The notes below the pieces were generated by a model. That model did no database searches. It was not told the origin of the DNA and saw only the letters and a program-made list of their open reading frames with translations. 6,525 nucleotides of DNA from the NCBI GenBank assembly GCA_003503535.1, contig DOCI01000315.1, positions 1-6,525 of the forward strand, read 5' to 3'. The position numbers and the translations under genes are program-made. This DNA is from Planctomycetaceae bacterium. Its GTDB lineage: Bacteria > Planctomycetota > Planctomycetia > Planctomycetales > Planctomycetaceae. Shown here piece after piece: positions 1-6,525 of the stretch (position 1 is the first letter of the stretch; each line of letters begins with the position of its first letter).

Positions 1-996
1 TGTTTCAATGTCCCCCTCGTTCGTATGATTAAGCGCAGAATGAATGGCTTCGGTGACCGAGAGTAATTTCTCTTGCGGTAACAGTTGCTGAGCAAGGTCG
101 TTGCGGCAAACCGTACGGTTTTTTAATCCCTCTGCAAGTGGCCGAGCGATTTTTGAGCTGACTGGAGTGACGAGTCCGATCCAGAGAGAACTCAGTCTCG
201 GCGTGAGTACAGGAACAGGGAAAATCCAGCGTTTGGGAAGTCCCAATTCACGTGCCATGATTCGCATCAATTCTTCGTAGCGTACGACATCAGCCCCACC
301 AATATCGATTGTCTTTCCACGGGTTTCGGGAACTTCCAGGCAATCCGTCAGATAAGTGATGACGTTATCGACGCCTATCGGTTGTGATTCCGTCTGGACC
401 CACTTGGGAGTGACCATGACGGGAAGTCGCTGGACGAGATAGCGGAGAATTTCAAAAGAGGCGGAACCGGATCCGATGATAACAGCTGCCCGGAATGCCG
501 TGATGGGAACGGAAGAGCTGTTCAGAATTGATTCAACTTCGCGTCGCGAACTCAAGTGCTGACTCAATCCCTCACCCAGTTCACCGAGGCCACCCAAATA
601 AATGATTTGCTTGAGACCACAGGCTTGAGCAGCTCGCGCGAAGTGTTCGGCCAGTTCGCGATCTTTTTTGGCATAGTCTCCGCCAGCTGATTCCATCGAA
701 TGAATCAAGTAGTATGCGATCTCGCAACCAGCCATCGTTTTCGTGATCGATTCCTGATCTCTGACATTCCCTTCAATCACTTCCAATCGGGGATGATTTC
801 GCCAGCTGCGACATTCCAGCTTGGCGGGATTACGCACAAGACATCGAACCGGATATCCTAATTCGAGTAATTTAGGAACAATTCGTCCTCCGATATATCC
901 TGTTGCACCAGTAACAAGAATTTTGGGTTTGGATTCGTCAATCAAGGGAGAAGAGCCATGGAAAGGGTCAGAAATCAGTGAGGTATATCTATACAT
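1..996 (-). CDS. Atypical SDR / NAD(P)H-binding Rossmann protein (NmrA/YbjT-like), N-terminal part
   Basis: This is a probable NAD(P)-dependent oxidoreductase or NAD(P)-sensing protein of the atypical short-chain dehydrogenase/reductase group; the substrate is unknown. Reading leftward from ATG 996-994, 332 codons are open to the window edge with no stop, so the C-terminus is missing. The dinucleotide-binding loop TGATGYIGG lies at residues 29-37 (G30, G33, G36), directly after the first beta strand. Further family-like stretches are YYLIHSM (95-101), YLGGLGE (133-139), AVIIGSGSASFE (about 171-182), the IDIGGAD segment (about 230-236) and PVPVLTPRLSSLW (about 260-272). No classical YxxxK catalytic pair was seen, as expected for atypical SDRs. 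From memory of the family, such proteins often run to about 480-500 residues with a C-terminal DUF2867 domain, which would lie outside this window. An in-frame TAG two codons before the ATG makes it the most upstream possible start. A TTG at 945-943 (codon 18) is an alternative, since the fold begins only near residue 25. No clear Shine-Dalgarno sequence precedes either. The gene is divergent from addB. Confidence 0.88.
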   Translation of the reverse strand, partial: MYRYTSLISDPFHGSSPLIDESKPKILVTGATGYIGGRIVPKLLELGYPVRCLVRNPAKLECRSWRNHPRLEVIEGNVRDQESITKTMAGCEIAYYLIHSMESAGGDYAKKDRELAEHFARAAQACGLKQIIYLGGLGELGEGLSQHLSSRREVESILNSSSVPITAFRAAVIIGSGSASFEILRYLVQRLPVMVTPKWVQTESQPIGVDNVITYLTDCLEVPETRGKTIDIGGADVVRYEELMRIMARELGLPKRWIFPVPVLTPRLSSLWIGLVTPVSSKIARPLAEGLKNRTVCRNDLAQQLLPQEKLLSVTEAIHSALNHTNEGDIET

Positions 997-1229
997 TATT
1001 GTCTAATTATTGCAGTATTATTATCTGGTCTCAGCTGAACACAAATATGCCTTTTGAAATTCTGCACTTTTTGAGGAACTTCAAGAGACACAAATGGCCT
1101 GAGTCGTGCTGATGCCTCATTCTGTAAGTCGCCCTCGAACCTTGTTTCCGCCTTCCATAAAGATGTTACAATAACTCAACAAACCCAATAAAATTACGCT
1201 TAAAAACTTTCATTCAGCAGCTACCCAAT
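997..1229. other. Divergent intergenic region between the SDR gene and addB
   Basis: This 233-base AT-rich gap separates two divergent starts and must contain, or lie next to, the promoters of both genes. Neither ATG has a recognisable purine-rich ribosome binding site just upstream. Leftward, the stretch before the SDR start (about 1000-1025) is rich in TAAT-type sequence that could supply a -10 element, but no convincing -35 partner is visible. No open gene, tRNA or riboswitch-like structure was recognised, and there is no strong hairpin followed by a T-run. Confidence 0.6.
1145..1172 (+). promoter_or_regulatory. Tentative sigma70-like promoter for addBA
   Basis: TACAAT at 1167-1172 matches five of six bases of the bacterial -10 consensus. 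A poor -35 candidate, TTTCCG, sits at 1145-1150 with a 16-base spacer. The -10 box lies about 57 bases before the addB start, a reasonable distance for a leader. The -35 matches only half of the consensus and such sites occur by chance in AT-rich DNA, so this is a weak call. Confidence 0.2.
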
Positions 1230-4200
1230 ATGTTAAATGTCGTGACAGGAAAAACAGGGCAGGGGAAGACCACTCTCTGTTTGGAGCGATATCGCTCTGT
1301 ATTAATGGAAAACATGCAAGCCGGGGATATCGGACAGACACTTTGGATTACCCCGACGCATCGTTCTGTACGACAGTTGGTATTCGAGTTATTTGATGAC
1401 GAACTTCAAGTCTGCTTTGAACCAGGAGTGGTGACGTTTGATCAGTTTGCTGAGAAGTTATTGCGGATGTCGAATGTCCAGGCATCGATGTTGAAACCGG
1501 ATCAACAGCGGATGTTGCTACGGCAGATTGTTGAGGACGCGATGCAGGCAAGAGAACTGCGTCATTTCCAGAAGGTGGCGGGGACTTCCGGCTTTGTGAA
1601 TTTGCTGGCCCGGTTTATCTCGGAATTGAAACGGGAAGAAACCTGGCCGGAGACATTTCGTAAGACGCTCAACAGTCGCCCGGAATCGTTCAAGGATGAA
1701 GAGCTTTGCCGACTTTACGAACGCTATCAGGACAAACTGCTGGAATGGGGAAAGTACGATTCTGAAGGGCGATTCTGGCTGGCTCGGGAATTACTGGCCC
1801 AGGGGAATTGGACTGCTTTTCCAAAGTTGCGTTATGTGGTTGTGGATGGCTTTACCGATTTTACTTCGACTCAGTATGCCGTTCTGGTTGCCCTGGCAGG
1901 TCATGCTGACGAAATCGATGTGACGTTTCCGCATGATCCACATGATGACCGTGAGGACTTATGGGTCAAGCCATTGCGTTCCATGCAAACATTGTGCAAG
2001 CATGCCAGAAAATCCGGGTTAAAAGTCAAGGAAAGTAACCTGCCGAGTTCGACAGAGAAGAGACATTCTCATAAGCAAATCGGATTGTCAGTCGTTAACG
2101 ACATGTTGTTCGGGAACCTGCGTCGGCTGGTTCCTGCGAAAGATTCGCGAGGATTGGATCTCGTAGCCGCTTCAGGATCGCGGACGGAAATCCGCGAGAC
2201 GGCAAGACGGGTGAAATCGCTCTTGCTGGCTGGTGTCTCTCCTCAGAATATTTTAGTGACCTCAAGAGATTTACTGCAGTCGGCTCCATCCATTGAAGAT
2301 ATCTGGACAGATGCTGGAATCCCGTATTGCGTGGATCTTTCGCGAGCAGTCAGTTCGCTCCCTTTGGCAAAATCGATGTCGGCTTTGCTGAATGTGTCGA
2401 CTCACGACTGGTCATATGCCTCGATAAAAAAACTTCTTACACAAACCTCAGGTAAGTTCAATCGGGCAGGGCAACGTGCGGGTGTGACTTTGCAAATTTT
2501 AAGGCACCTGAACTTAAGACAGAATCGACAGGAAATTCTGGCTGGTCTGCAGTCGATGGTTACAAGAGCGGATTCGAATTCGGTGATCGAAACGACCTCA
2601 CTGGAAACTGCTCTGGAGACGCTTACGGAACTCGACGAGAATCTCAAGCTCTTTCAGAAGAAACGAAGTTACAGCGATTTTGTTCGGCAATTGACTGCGA
2701 CGGCTCACGAACTCTTTGTCAGTGAGAGTGAGGAGAATTCCATTCGTGAGGAAGAGGCATCCGAGTGGGATTTGATTGTCGGTTTGCTGAGCGATGCCAG
2801 TGCCTTTCAGGATCAATTGCTTCCAGAGAAACAGAAATCGATCGATTTATCCACTTTCCTGAAATGGCTGGAAGAACTGTTTCATACGCAGGTCGTTCCT
2901 GCTCGGCGTGCCACAGCCGGAGAAGTGCAAATACTTAATGCGAGCGATGCCCGTCATTTAAAAGTGGACCACCTGTTTGTTATGGGATTACAGGAAGGGA
3001 CGTTCCCGGCTTCTGCTGAAAACCAACCATTTTACAACGAACAGGAGCGACAGAACTGGATTGAACTCGGTGTTCAACTCGAGCATCGGACCTCGCAATA
3101 TCTCGATGAGATGCAGTTCTTTTATCGTCTGGCGACACGAGCAACAACGAATTTGACTCTCTCCTATTCGTACGTGTCGAGCAAAGGACAGCCGCAGTAT
3201 GCCAGTCCATTTTATCAAGCGGTCAAAACGTTATTTCAGAAGTCGACACACGTCGAAACGCAGGTCGAACAGCTCTCTCCCATTCCCACGGCTGAGACTT
3301 TACTCACTGTAGAAGATGTCCGATTACTTGCCGTACAGAACATGTCAGATAGTAAGGCTGGTTTGCTCAGCTGGCTGATATCTCAGCAGAGTTCATCTGC
3401 ACAGATGCATTCGCTGCTGGCTGCAGTTCAAATGAATGCGAGCCGATTTGAAGAGCATGGATTCACTCGCTATGAAGGTCAGTTGCAAGAAGCGAGAATA
3501 CGCCAGGCCGTTGCGGAGCATTATCATCGAGAATACACATTCAGTGCTTCTCAATTGGAGCAGTATGCATCGTGCCCGTTTCAGTTTCTCCTCAAGCGAG
3601 TGCTCAAAATCGAGCCCCAGGTTGCACCCCGGCTGGAGACGGACTATCGCAAACGGGGAAATATCGTTCACGATTTGCTGGCCCGCCTGCATGAAACCGA
3701 AATGCGACAATTACTCGAAGAAGATCCTTCCGGCAAAGGGCAGTTATTGTCTCGTAAGTTTCTGGAACTGCTCCAGGAAAAAGCAGGAACTCTCTTTGCA
3801 GGAAGTGATTTACAAAAGGCCATTGATGAGATTGAAACCGAATTGATTTCGGAATGGGCAGAGCTGTATCAGTCACAAAGCTCGAGTTATGTCGATCAAT
3901 TCGATCCCGACTGGGAGCATGAACTCGAACCCCGGTTCCGCGAAATTTCATTTGGTCGCACCCAGGAAAATGATGAAAATTGGGATTGGGGATCAGAGCC
4001 GACGCAGGAACTTGATGCCGTGATTTTCGGAAATGACGAAACCCCAATACGGATTGAAGGGCGAATTGACCGGATTGATGTCGGACGTGCCCAGGAGCGA
4101 AATATCTTTGCGATTATCGACTACAAAACAGGGAATCCTCCCAGTTTCAAGGAGAGCGATGTTTCACGCGGGACTCAACTGCAGTTGGCTCTGTATACGA

Positions 4201-4583
4201 TTGCCGTGATTCGGCTGAATTTACTGGGACCAGATGCAACTCCCTGGCTGATTGGTTACTGGGGAATGAAGGAGAAAGGTTTTGACCCGCGTTTCGTCAA
4301 CAGGCGAAAGAAAAAGCTGGAACCACTGGGGGAGGCTTTTGTCGAATTCTGGTCCGAGGAATTGGATCGAATTCTTCCGCAAATGATCCAGGCTTTGCGC
4401 GAAGCTCAATTCCCGGTTGTGAATCCGAATCAAGATTGCACAAGTTATTGCCCATACAATCGAGTTTGCCGCGTAAATCAGGTGCGTGTGGTTGCGGACT
4501 CTCTGGAAAAACAATGGACGATCTTTGACTTACCCGTTTCAGAGGAGAAGAATTCTCCACAGAATGAAATCGAGAAGGAATAG
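1230..4583 (+). CDS. addB: AddB/RexB-like subunit of the AddAB helicase-nuclease (PD-(D/E)XK nuclease)
   Basis: This is the second subunit of AddAB, the cytoplasmic complex that unwinds and resects double-strand DNA ends for RecA-dependent repair. The product is 1117 residues, close to Bacillus AddB (about 1160). A P-loop GKTGQGKT lies at 7-14, as in AddB N-termini. VVVDGFTDFT (203-212) stands where a helicase would have its DE box, so this half is probably not an active motor. A VMGLQEG stretch (584-590) is typical of the family's second helicase-like half. The C-terminal RecB-type nuclease appears intact: H814 (RGNIVHD), D947 (GRID), D964 and K966 (IIDYKTG) and Q985 (LQLALY). C782 (SCPFQF) together with C1070, C1074 and C1080 are the likely iron-sulfur ligands that staple the domain. 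Known AddB has CxxC-x5-C at the end; here it is CxxxC-x5-C. ATG 1230 is the first start codon after an in-frame TAA at 1158-1160 and places the P-loop correctly. The gene is followed after six bases by addA. The alternative label is a generic PD-(D/E)XK family protein, but the addA neighbour favours AddB. Confidence 0.93.
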   Translation: MLNVVTGKTGQGKTTLCLERYRSVLMENMQAGDIGQTLWITPTHRSVRQLVFELFDDELQVCFEPGVVTFDQFAEKLLRMSNVQASMLKPDQQRMLLRQIVEDAMQARELRHFQKVAGTSGFVNLLARFISELKREETWPETFRKTLNSRPESFKDEELCRLYERYQDKLLEWGKYDSEGRFWLARELLAQGNWTAFPKLRYVVVDGFTDFTSTQYAVLVALAGHADEIDVTFPHDPHDDREDLWVKPLRSMQTLCKHARKSGLKVKESNLPSSTEKRHSHKQIGLSVVNDMLFGNLRRLVPAKDSRGLDLVAASGSRTEIRETARRVKSLLLAGVSPQNILVTSRDLLQSAPSIEDIWTDAGIPYCVDLSRAVSSLPLAKSMSALLNVSTHDWSYASIKKLLTQTSGKFNRAGQRAGVTLQILRHLNLRQNRQEILAGLQSMVTRADSNSVIETTSLETALETLTELDENLKLFQKKRSYSDFVRQLTATAHELFVSESEENSIREEEASEWDLIVGLLSDASAFQDQLLPEKQKSIDLSTFLKWLEELFHTQVVPARRATAGEVQILNASDARHLKVDHLFVMGLQEGTFPASAENQPFYNEQERQNWIELGVQLEHRTSQYLDEMQFFYRLATRATTNLTLSYSYVSSKGQPQYASPFYQAVKTLFQKSTHVETQVEQLSPIPTAETLLTVEDVRLLAVQNMSDSKAGLLSWLISQQSSSAQMHSLLAAVQMNASRFEEHGFTRYEGQLQEARIRQAVAEHYHREYTFSASQLEQYASCPFQFLLKRVLKIEPQVAPRLETDYRKRGNIVHDLLARLHETEMRQLLEEDPSGKGQLLSRKFLELLQEKAGTLFAGSDLQKAIDEIETELISEWAELYQSQSSSYVDQFDPDWEHELEPRFREISFGRTQENDENWDWGSEPTQELDAVIFGNDETPIRIEGRIDRIDVGRAQERNIFAIIDYKTGNPPSFKESDVSRGTQLQLALYTIAVIRLNLLGPDATPWLIGYWGMKEKGFDPRFVNRRKKKLEPLGEAFVEFWSEELDRILPQMIQALREAQFPVVNPNQDCTSYCPYNRVCRVNQVRVVADSLEKQWTIFDLPVSEEKNSPQNEIEKE
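4573..4579 (+). promoter_or_regulatory. Ribosome binding site of addA inside the end of addB
   Basis: The purine stretch AGAAGGA overlaps the last codons of addB and ends ten bases before the addA ATG at 4590. It resembles the Shine-Dalgarno core and supports that start. No comparable site precedes addB or the SDR gene. Its place inside addB suggests that ribosomes finishing addB may restart on addA. Confidence 0.45.
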
Positions 4584-4589
4584 AGTCGC

Positions 4590-6525
4590 ATGCCTTATAC
4601 AACTCAGCAGGCAGCGGCGATTGAAACTCGCAATGTCTCGATTGCACTGGCCGCAGGTGCCGGTTGCGGAAAAACGTTCGTGCTGACTCAGCGATATGTG
4701 GCGGAATTGCTGCGGAATCCCTCCACGGAAATGCTGGATCGACTGATGGCGATTACCTTTACCGATCGAGCTGCGCGGGAAATGCGCGATCGTATCCGGG
4801 CCCGCATCCTTGAAGAGCTTCAGCAATGCGATGAGACAGACGTGCCCGCCTGGCAGGAAATTCTGCGTGATCTCGAATCGGCTCGCATTCAGACAATTCA
4901 TGCATTCTGTACATCGACACTTCGTCGATATTCGACAGAATTGGGAATCGATCCTGAGTTCAGTGTGCTGGATGCCCCAACGGCTTCGAGCCTGTTGGCA
5001 GAAACTATAGAAGCTCAACTGGAGAAATTTCTGCGCGATCGCAATCCCGACGCGTCCAATCTGGTGCTCCGTTTTGGTCTCGAAGGAACGCTTCGGATTT
5101 TGCAATCACTTGTCGAACAACGTTTTCAACTTCGGGAAGCGGTTGCCGTCGCCAATGATGCTGAAGAACTGGCAGAAGTCTGGCAGTGCTATCATCATTC
5201 GGAATTCCTCCCTCGTAAAATGCAGGAATTGGCGGAGTCCCGGGAGCTCCATGAGTTATATTCATTGCTGCTTACTGAAGAGCCGACTGCTCCCAAAATG
5301 CAGGAGCGACGGGCCATTTTGCTCGAACATATGGGGACATTGCGGCGTACTCAAACTCTTAACACCCAGGATCTGCAGGAGCTTCGCGATGCCTCGATGA
5401 TTCAAGGAGCCACTAAAAAGCACTGGAGTAGTGAAGAGGTTTATGAATCTGCCAAAGAAGGATTGAAACGGTTTCGTGATTTACTGGATAAAATCCTTCC
5501 ACTGCTGACCTTGGATGTCGAACCGATTGCGTTGTCAGCCGAACTTGGGATGCAGGCGCTACGGTTGACTTCGAATGTAGTCACGGCATATCAGCAGAAT
5601 AAACTGGAGCAATCCGCTCTCGATTTCGATGATTTACTGCTCACGATGCGAGACTTGATTCAAGACAATGCCTCCGTCCGCAAAAGTCTTCAGAAGAGTA
5701 CACATTTTCTTCTCCTCGATGAATTTCAAGATACCGATCCCGTCCAGACGGAAATTGTTCGGGCGATCTGTGGAAACCAGTTAACGAGTGGCGGCTTGTT
5801 TCTTGTTGGAGATGTGAAACAATCGATTTACCGTTTTCGTCGTTCCGACCCGGCTGTGTTTCGAGCACTGCGGGGAGAGATCCCGGGCCAGGGGCAGATG
5901 TCATTAACGAAAAACTTTCGCAGTCAGCAAGGTGTGCTCGATTTTGTCAATTATCTTTTTGAACCAGCGATGCCGGAGGAATACGATGCTTTGACTGCTT
6001 TTGACGAAACGACTTATCCCCCCAAAGAAAAAATCGAATTTCTCTGGGCCGATGACCCCGAGCGGGAGATCAAAAACGTTAAAGACAAACGGGAACTGGA
6101 AGCCGAATGGATCGCTTCCAGAATTCAGCAACTCCTGGATGATCCGACTCCGCGTATCCGTGAGAAAAATACAGAAGGTGATATCTGCTTACGGCCAATG
6201 CGACCGGGCGATGTGACCATTCTCTTTCGAGCATTCAGCAACCTGAGTGTCTACGAGGATGCCTTGAGGCGATTGGGGATTGAATATTACGTGGTTGGCG
6301 GTCGAGCCTTTTTCGCCCAGCAGGAAATTTTCGATCTCGTTAACCTCTGCCGTTTTCTGGATGACATCTCTGACGAAGTCGCTTTAGTGGGCATCCTTCG
6401 CTCTCCGATGTTTGGCTGGTCGGATGAAACACTCTTTCATTTTGCTCATGGTTCTTTGGGATTGTGGAATCGTCTTCAGGATCATTCATTGTCCGAATGG
6501 ATAGAGTCTGATCAGAAAAGCTGCG
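4590..6525 (+). CDS. addA: AddA-like UvrD/RecB-family helicase subunit of AddAB, N-terminal part
   Basis: This is the motor subunit of AddAB: an ATP-dependent superfamily 1 helicase which in known AddA also carries a C-terminal RecB-type nuclease. The 645 visible codons run off the right edge; full AddA is usually about 1100-1250 residues. Motifs in order: Q motif TTQQAAAI (4-11); Walker A AGAGCGKT (22-29, K28, T29); motif Ia TFTDRAAREM (56-65); the QTIHAFC stretch (about 101-107); an ALDFDDLL segment before motif II; motif II LLLDEFQDTDPVQ with D377 and E378; motif III VGDVKQSIYRFR with D408 and Q411; motif IV NFRS with R444; and the 2B-type GGRAFF stretch (570-575). The key residues visible for ATP hydrolysis are all present. 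Motifs V and VI and the nuclease are not in the window. ATG 4590 is chosen because the Q motif follows at once, a Shine-Dalgarno-like site lies ten bases upstream, and the in-frame addB stop at 4581-4583 excludes an earlier start. RecB or a stand-alone UvrD-like helicase is possible but less likely next to addB. Confidence 0.93.
   Translation, partial: MPYTTQQAAAIETRNVSIALAAGAGCGKTFVLTQRYVAELLRNPSTEMLDRLMAITFTDRAAREMRDRIRARILEELQQCDETDVPAWQEILRDLESARIQTIHAFCTSTLRRYSTELGIDPEFSVLDAPTASSLLAETIEAQLEKFLRDRNPDASNLVLRFGLEGTLRILQSLVEQRFQLREAVAVANDAEELAEVWQCYHHSEFLPRKMQELAESRELHELYSLLLTEEPTAPKMQERRAILLEHMGTLRRTQTLNTQDLQELRDASMIQGATKKHWSSEEVYESAKEGLKRFRDLLDKILPLLTLDVEPIALSAELGMQALRLTSNVVTAYQQNKLEQSALDFDDLLLTMRDLIQDNASVRKSLQKSTHFLLLDEFQDTDPVQTEIVRAICGNQLTSGGLFLVGDVKQSIYRFRRSDPAVFRALRGEIPGQGQMSLTKNFRSQQGVLDFVNYLFEPAMPEEYDALTAFDETTYPPKEKIEFLWADDPEREIKNVKDKRELEAEWIASRIQQLLDDPTPRIREKNTEGDICLRPMRPGDVTILFRAFSNLSVYEDALRRLGIEYYVVGGRAFFAQQEIFDLVNLCRFLDDISDEVALVGILRSPMFGWSDETLFHFAHGSLGLWNRLQDHSLSEWIESDQKSC

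Noticed and set aside
821..1006. A 61-codon plus-strand open frame.
   Set aside because: It lies antisense to the Rossmann loop region of the SDR gene, whose motifs are clear; the frame has no recognisable features.
1051..1088. Imperfect inverted repeat CTTTTGAA ... TTCAAGAG in the intergenic region, considered as a terminator or operator.
   Set aside because: The arms need a G-T pair and are separated by about 22 bases, there is no T-run after them, and such short matches are expected by chance in AT-rich DNA.
997..1229. Possible small RNA, riboswitch or leader peptide gene between the divergent genes.
   Set aside because: No open frame of convincing size with a ribosome binding site, no conserved riboswitch core and no strong stem structure was recognised by eye.
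3604..4047. A 147-codon open frame on the minus strand inside addB.
   Set aside because: It lies fully within the conserved nuclease-encoding part of addB and its predicted protein is low in recognisable structure.
4539..5105. A 188-codon open frame on the minus strand across the addB-addA junction.
   Set aside because: It lies antisense to two well-supported genes with conserved helicase motifs, its translation shows no recognisable domain, and it has no intergenic room for its own promoter. It is a shadow of codon bias.
1230..6525. The large nuclease plus helicase pair considered as a phage-defence system, or as a Cas4-like or other new system.
   Set aside because: The order, lengths, P-loop, family-typical DGFTDF stretch, nuclease motifs and cysteine pattern match the known housekeeping AddAB recombination enzyme. 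There are no defence genes, mobile-element ends or repeats nearby.

Overview
The window reads as a stretch of bacterial chromosome with ordinary coding density. It holds three protein genes: two cut by the window edges and one complete. No RNA gene, mobile element, CRISPR array or extended repeat was seen. Base composition is near balanced. The style of the proteins suggests a member of the Planctomycetota, but this is inference from memory of related proteins and not proven by the sequence.

Left part (1-996, minus strand): the N-terminal 332 codons of an atypical short-chain dehydrogenase/reductase (NAD(P)-binding Rossmann protein of the NmrA/YbjT-like kind). The gene continues beyond position 1. 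A 233-base gap (997-1229) separates its start from the divergently transcribed right-hand genes and should hold both promoters.

Right part (1230-6525, plus strand): a two-gene operon for the AddAB (RexAB) helicase-nuclease, which processes double-strand DNA ends for RecA-dependent recombination. addB (1230-4583) is complete. It has an N-terminal P-loop, a degenerate helicase-like body and a C-terminal RecB-type PD-(D/E)XK nuclease bracketed by four candidate iron-sulfur cysteines. addA (4590 to beyond the right edge) starts six bases after the addB stop, in the same reading frame. Its visible 645 codons carry the UvrD/RecB superfamily 1 helicase motifs Q, I, Ia, II, III and IV. Motifs V and VI and any C-terminal nuclease domain lie outside the window.

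AddA would be the ATP-driven motor (3'-to-5' helicase by family), while AddB would supply a second nuclease and a structural, probably recombination-hotspot-reading, scaffold. The reductase gene has no evident functional link to them. I found no convincing sign of a previously undescribed system. The points worth a second look are small: the spacing of the AddB cysteines, the in-frame addB-addA junction, and the N-terminal extension of the reductase.
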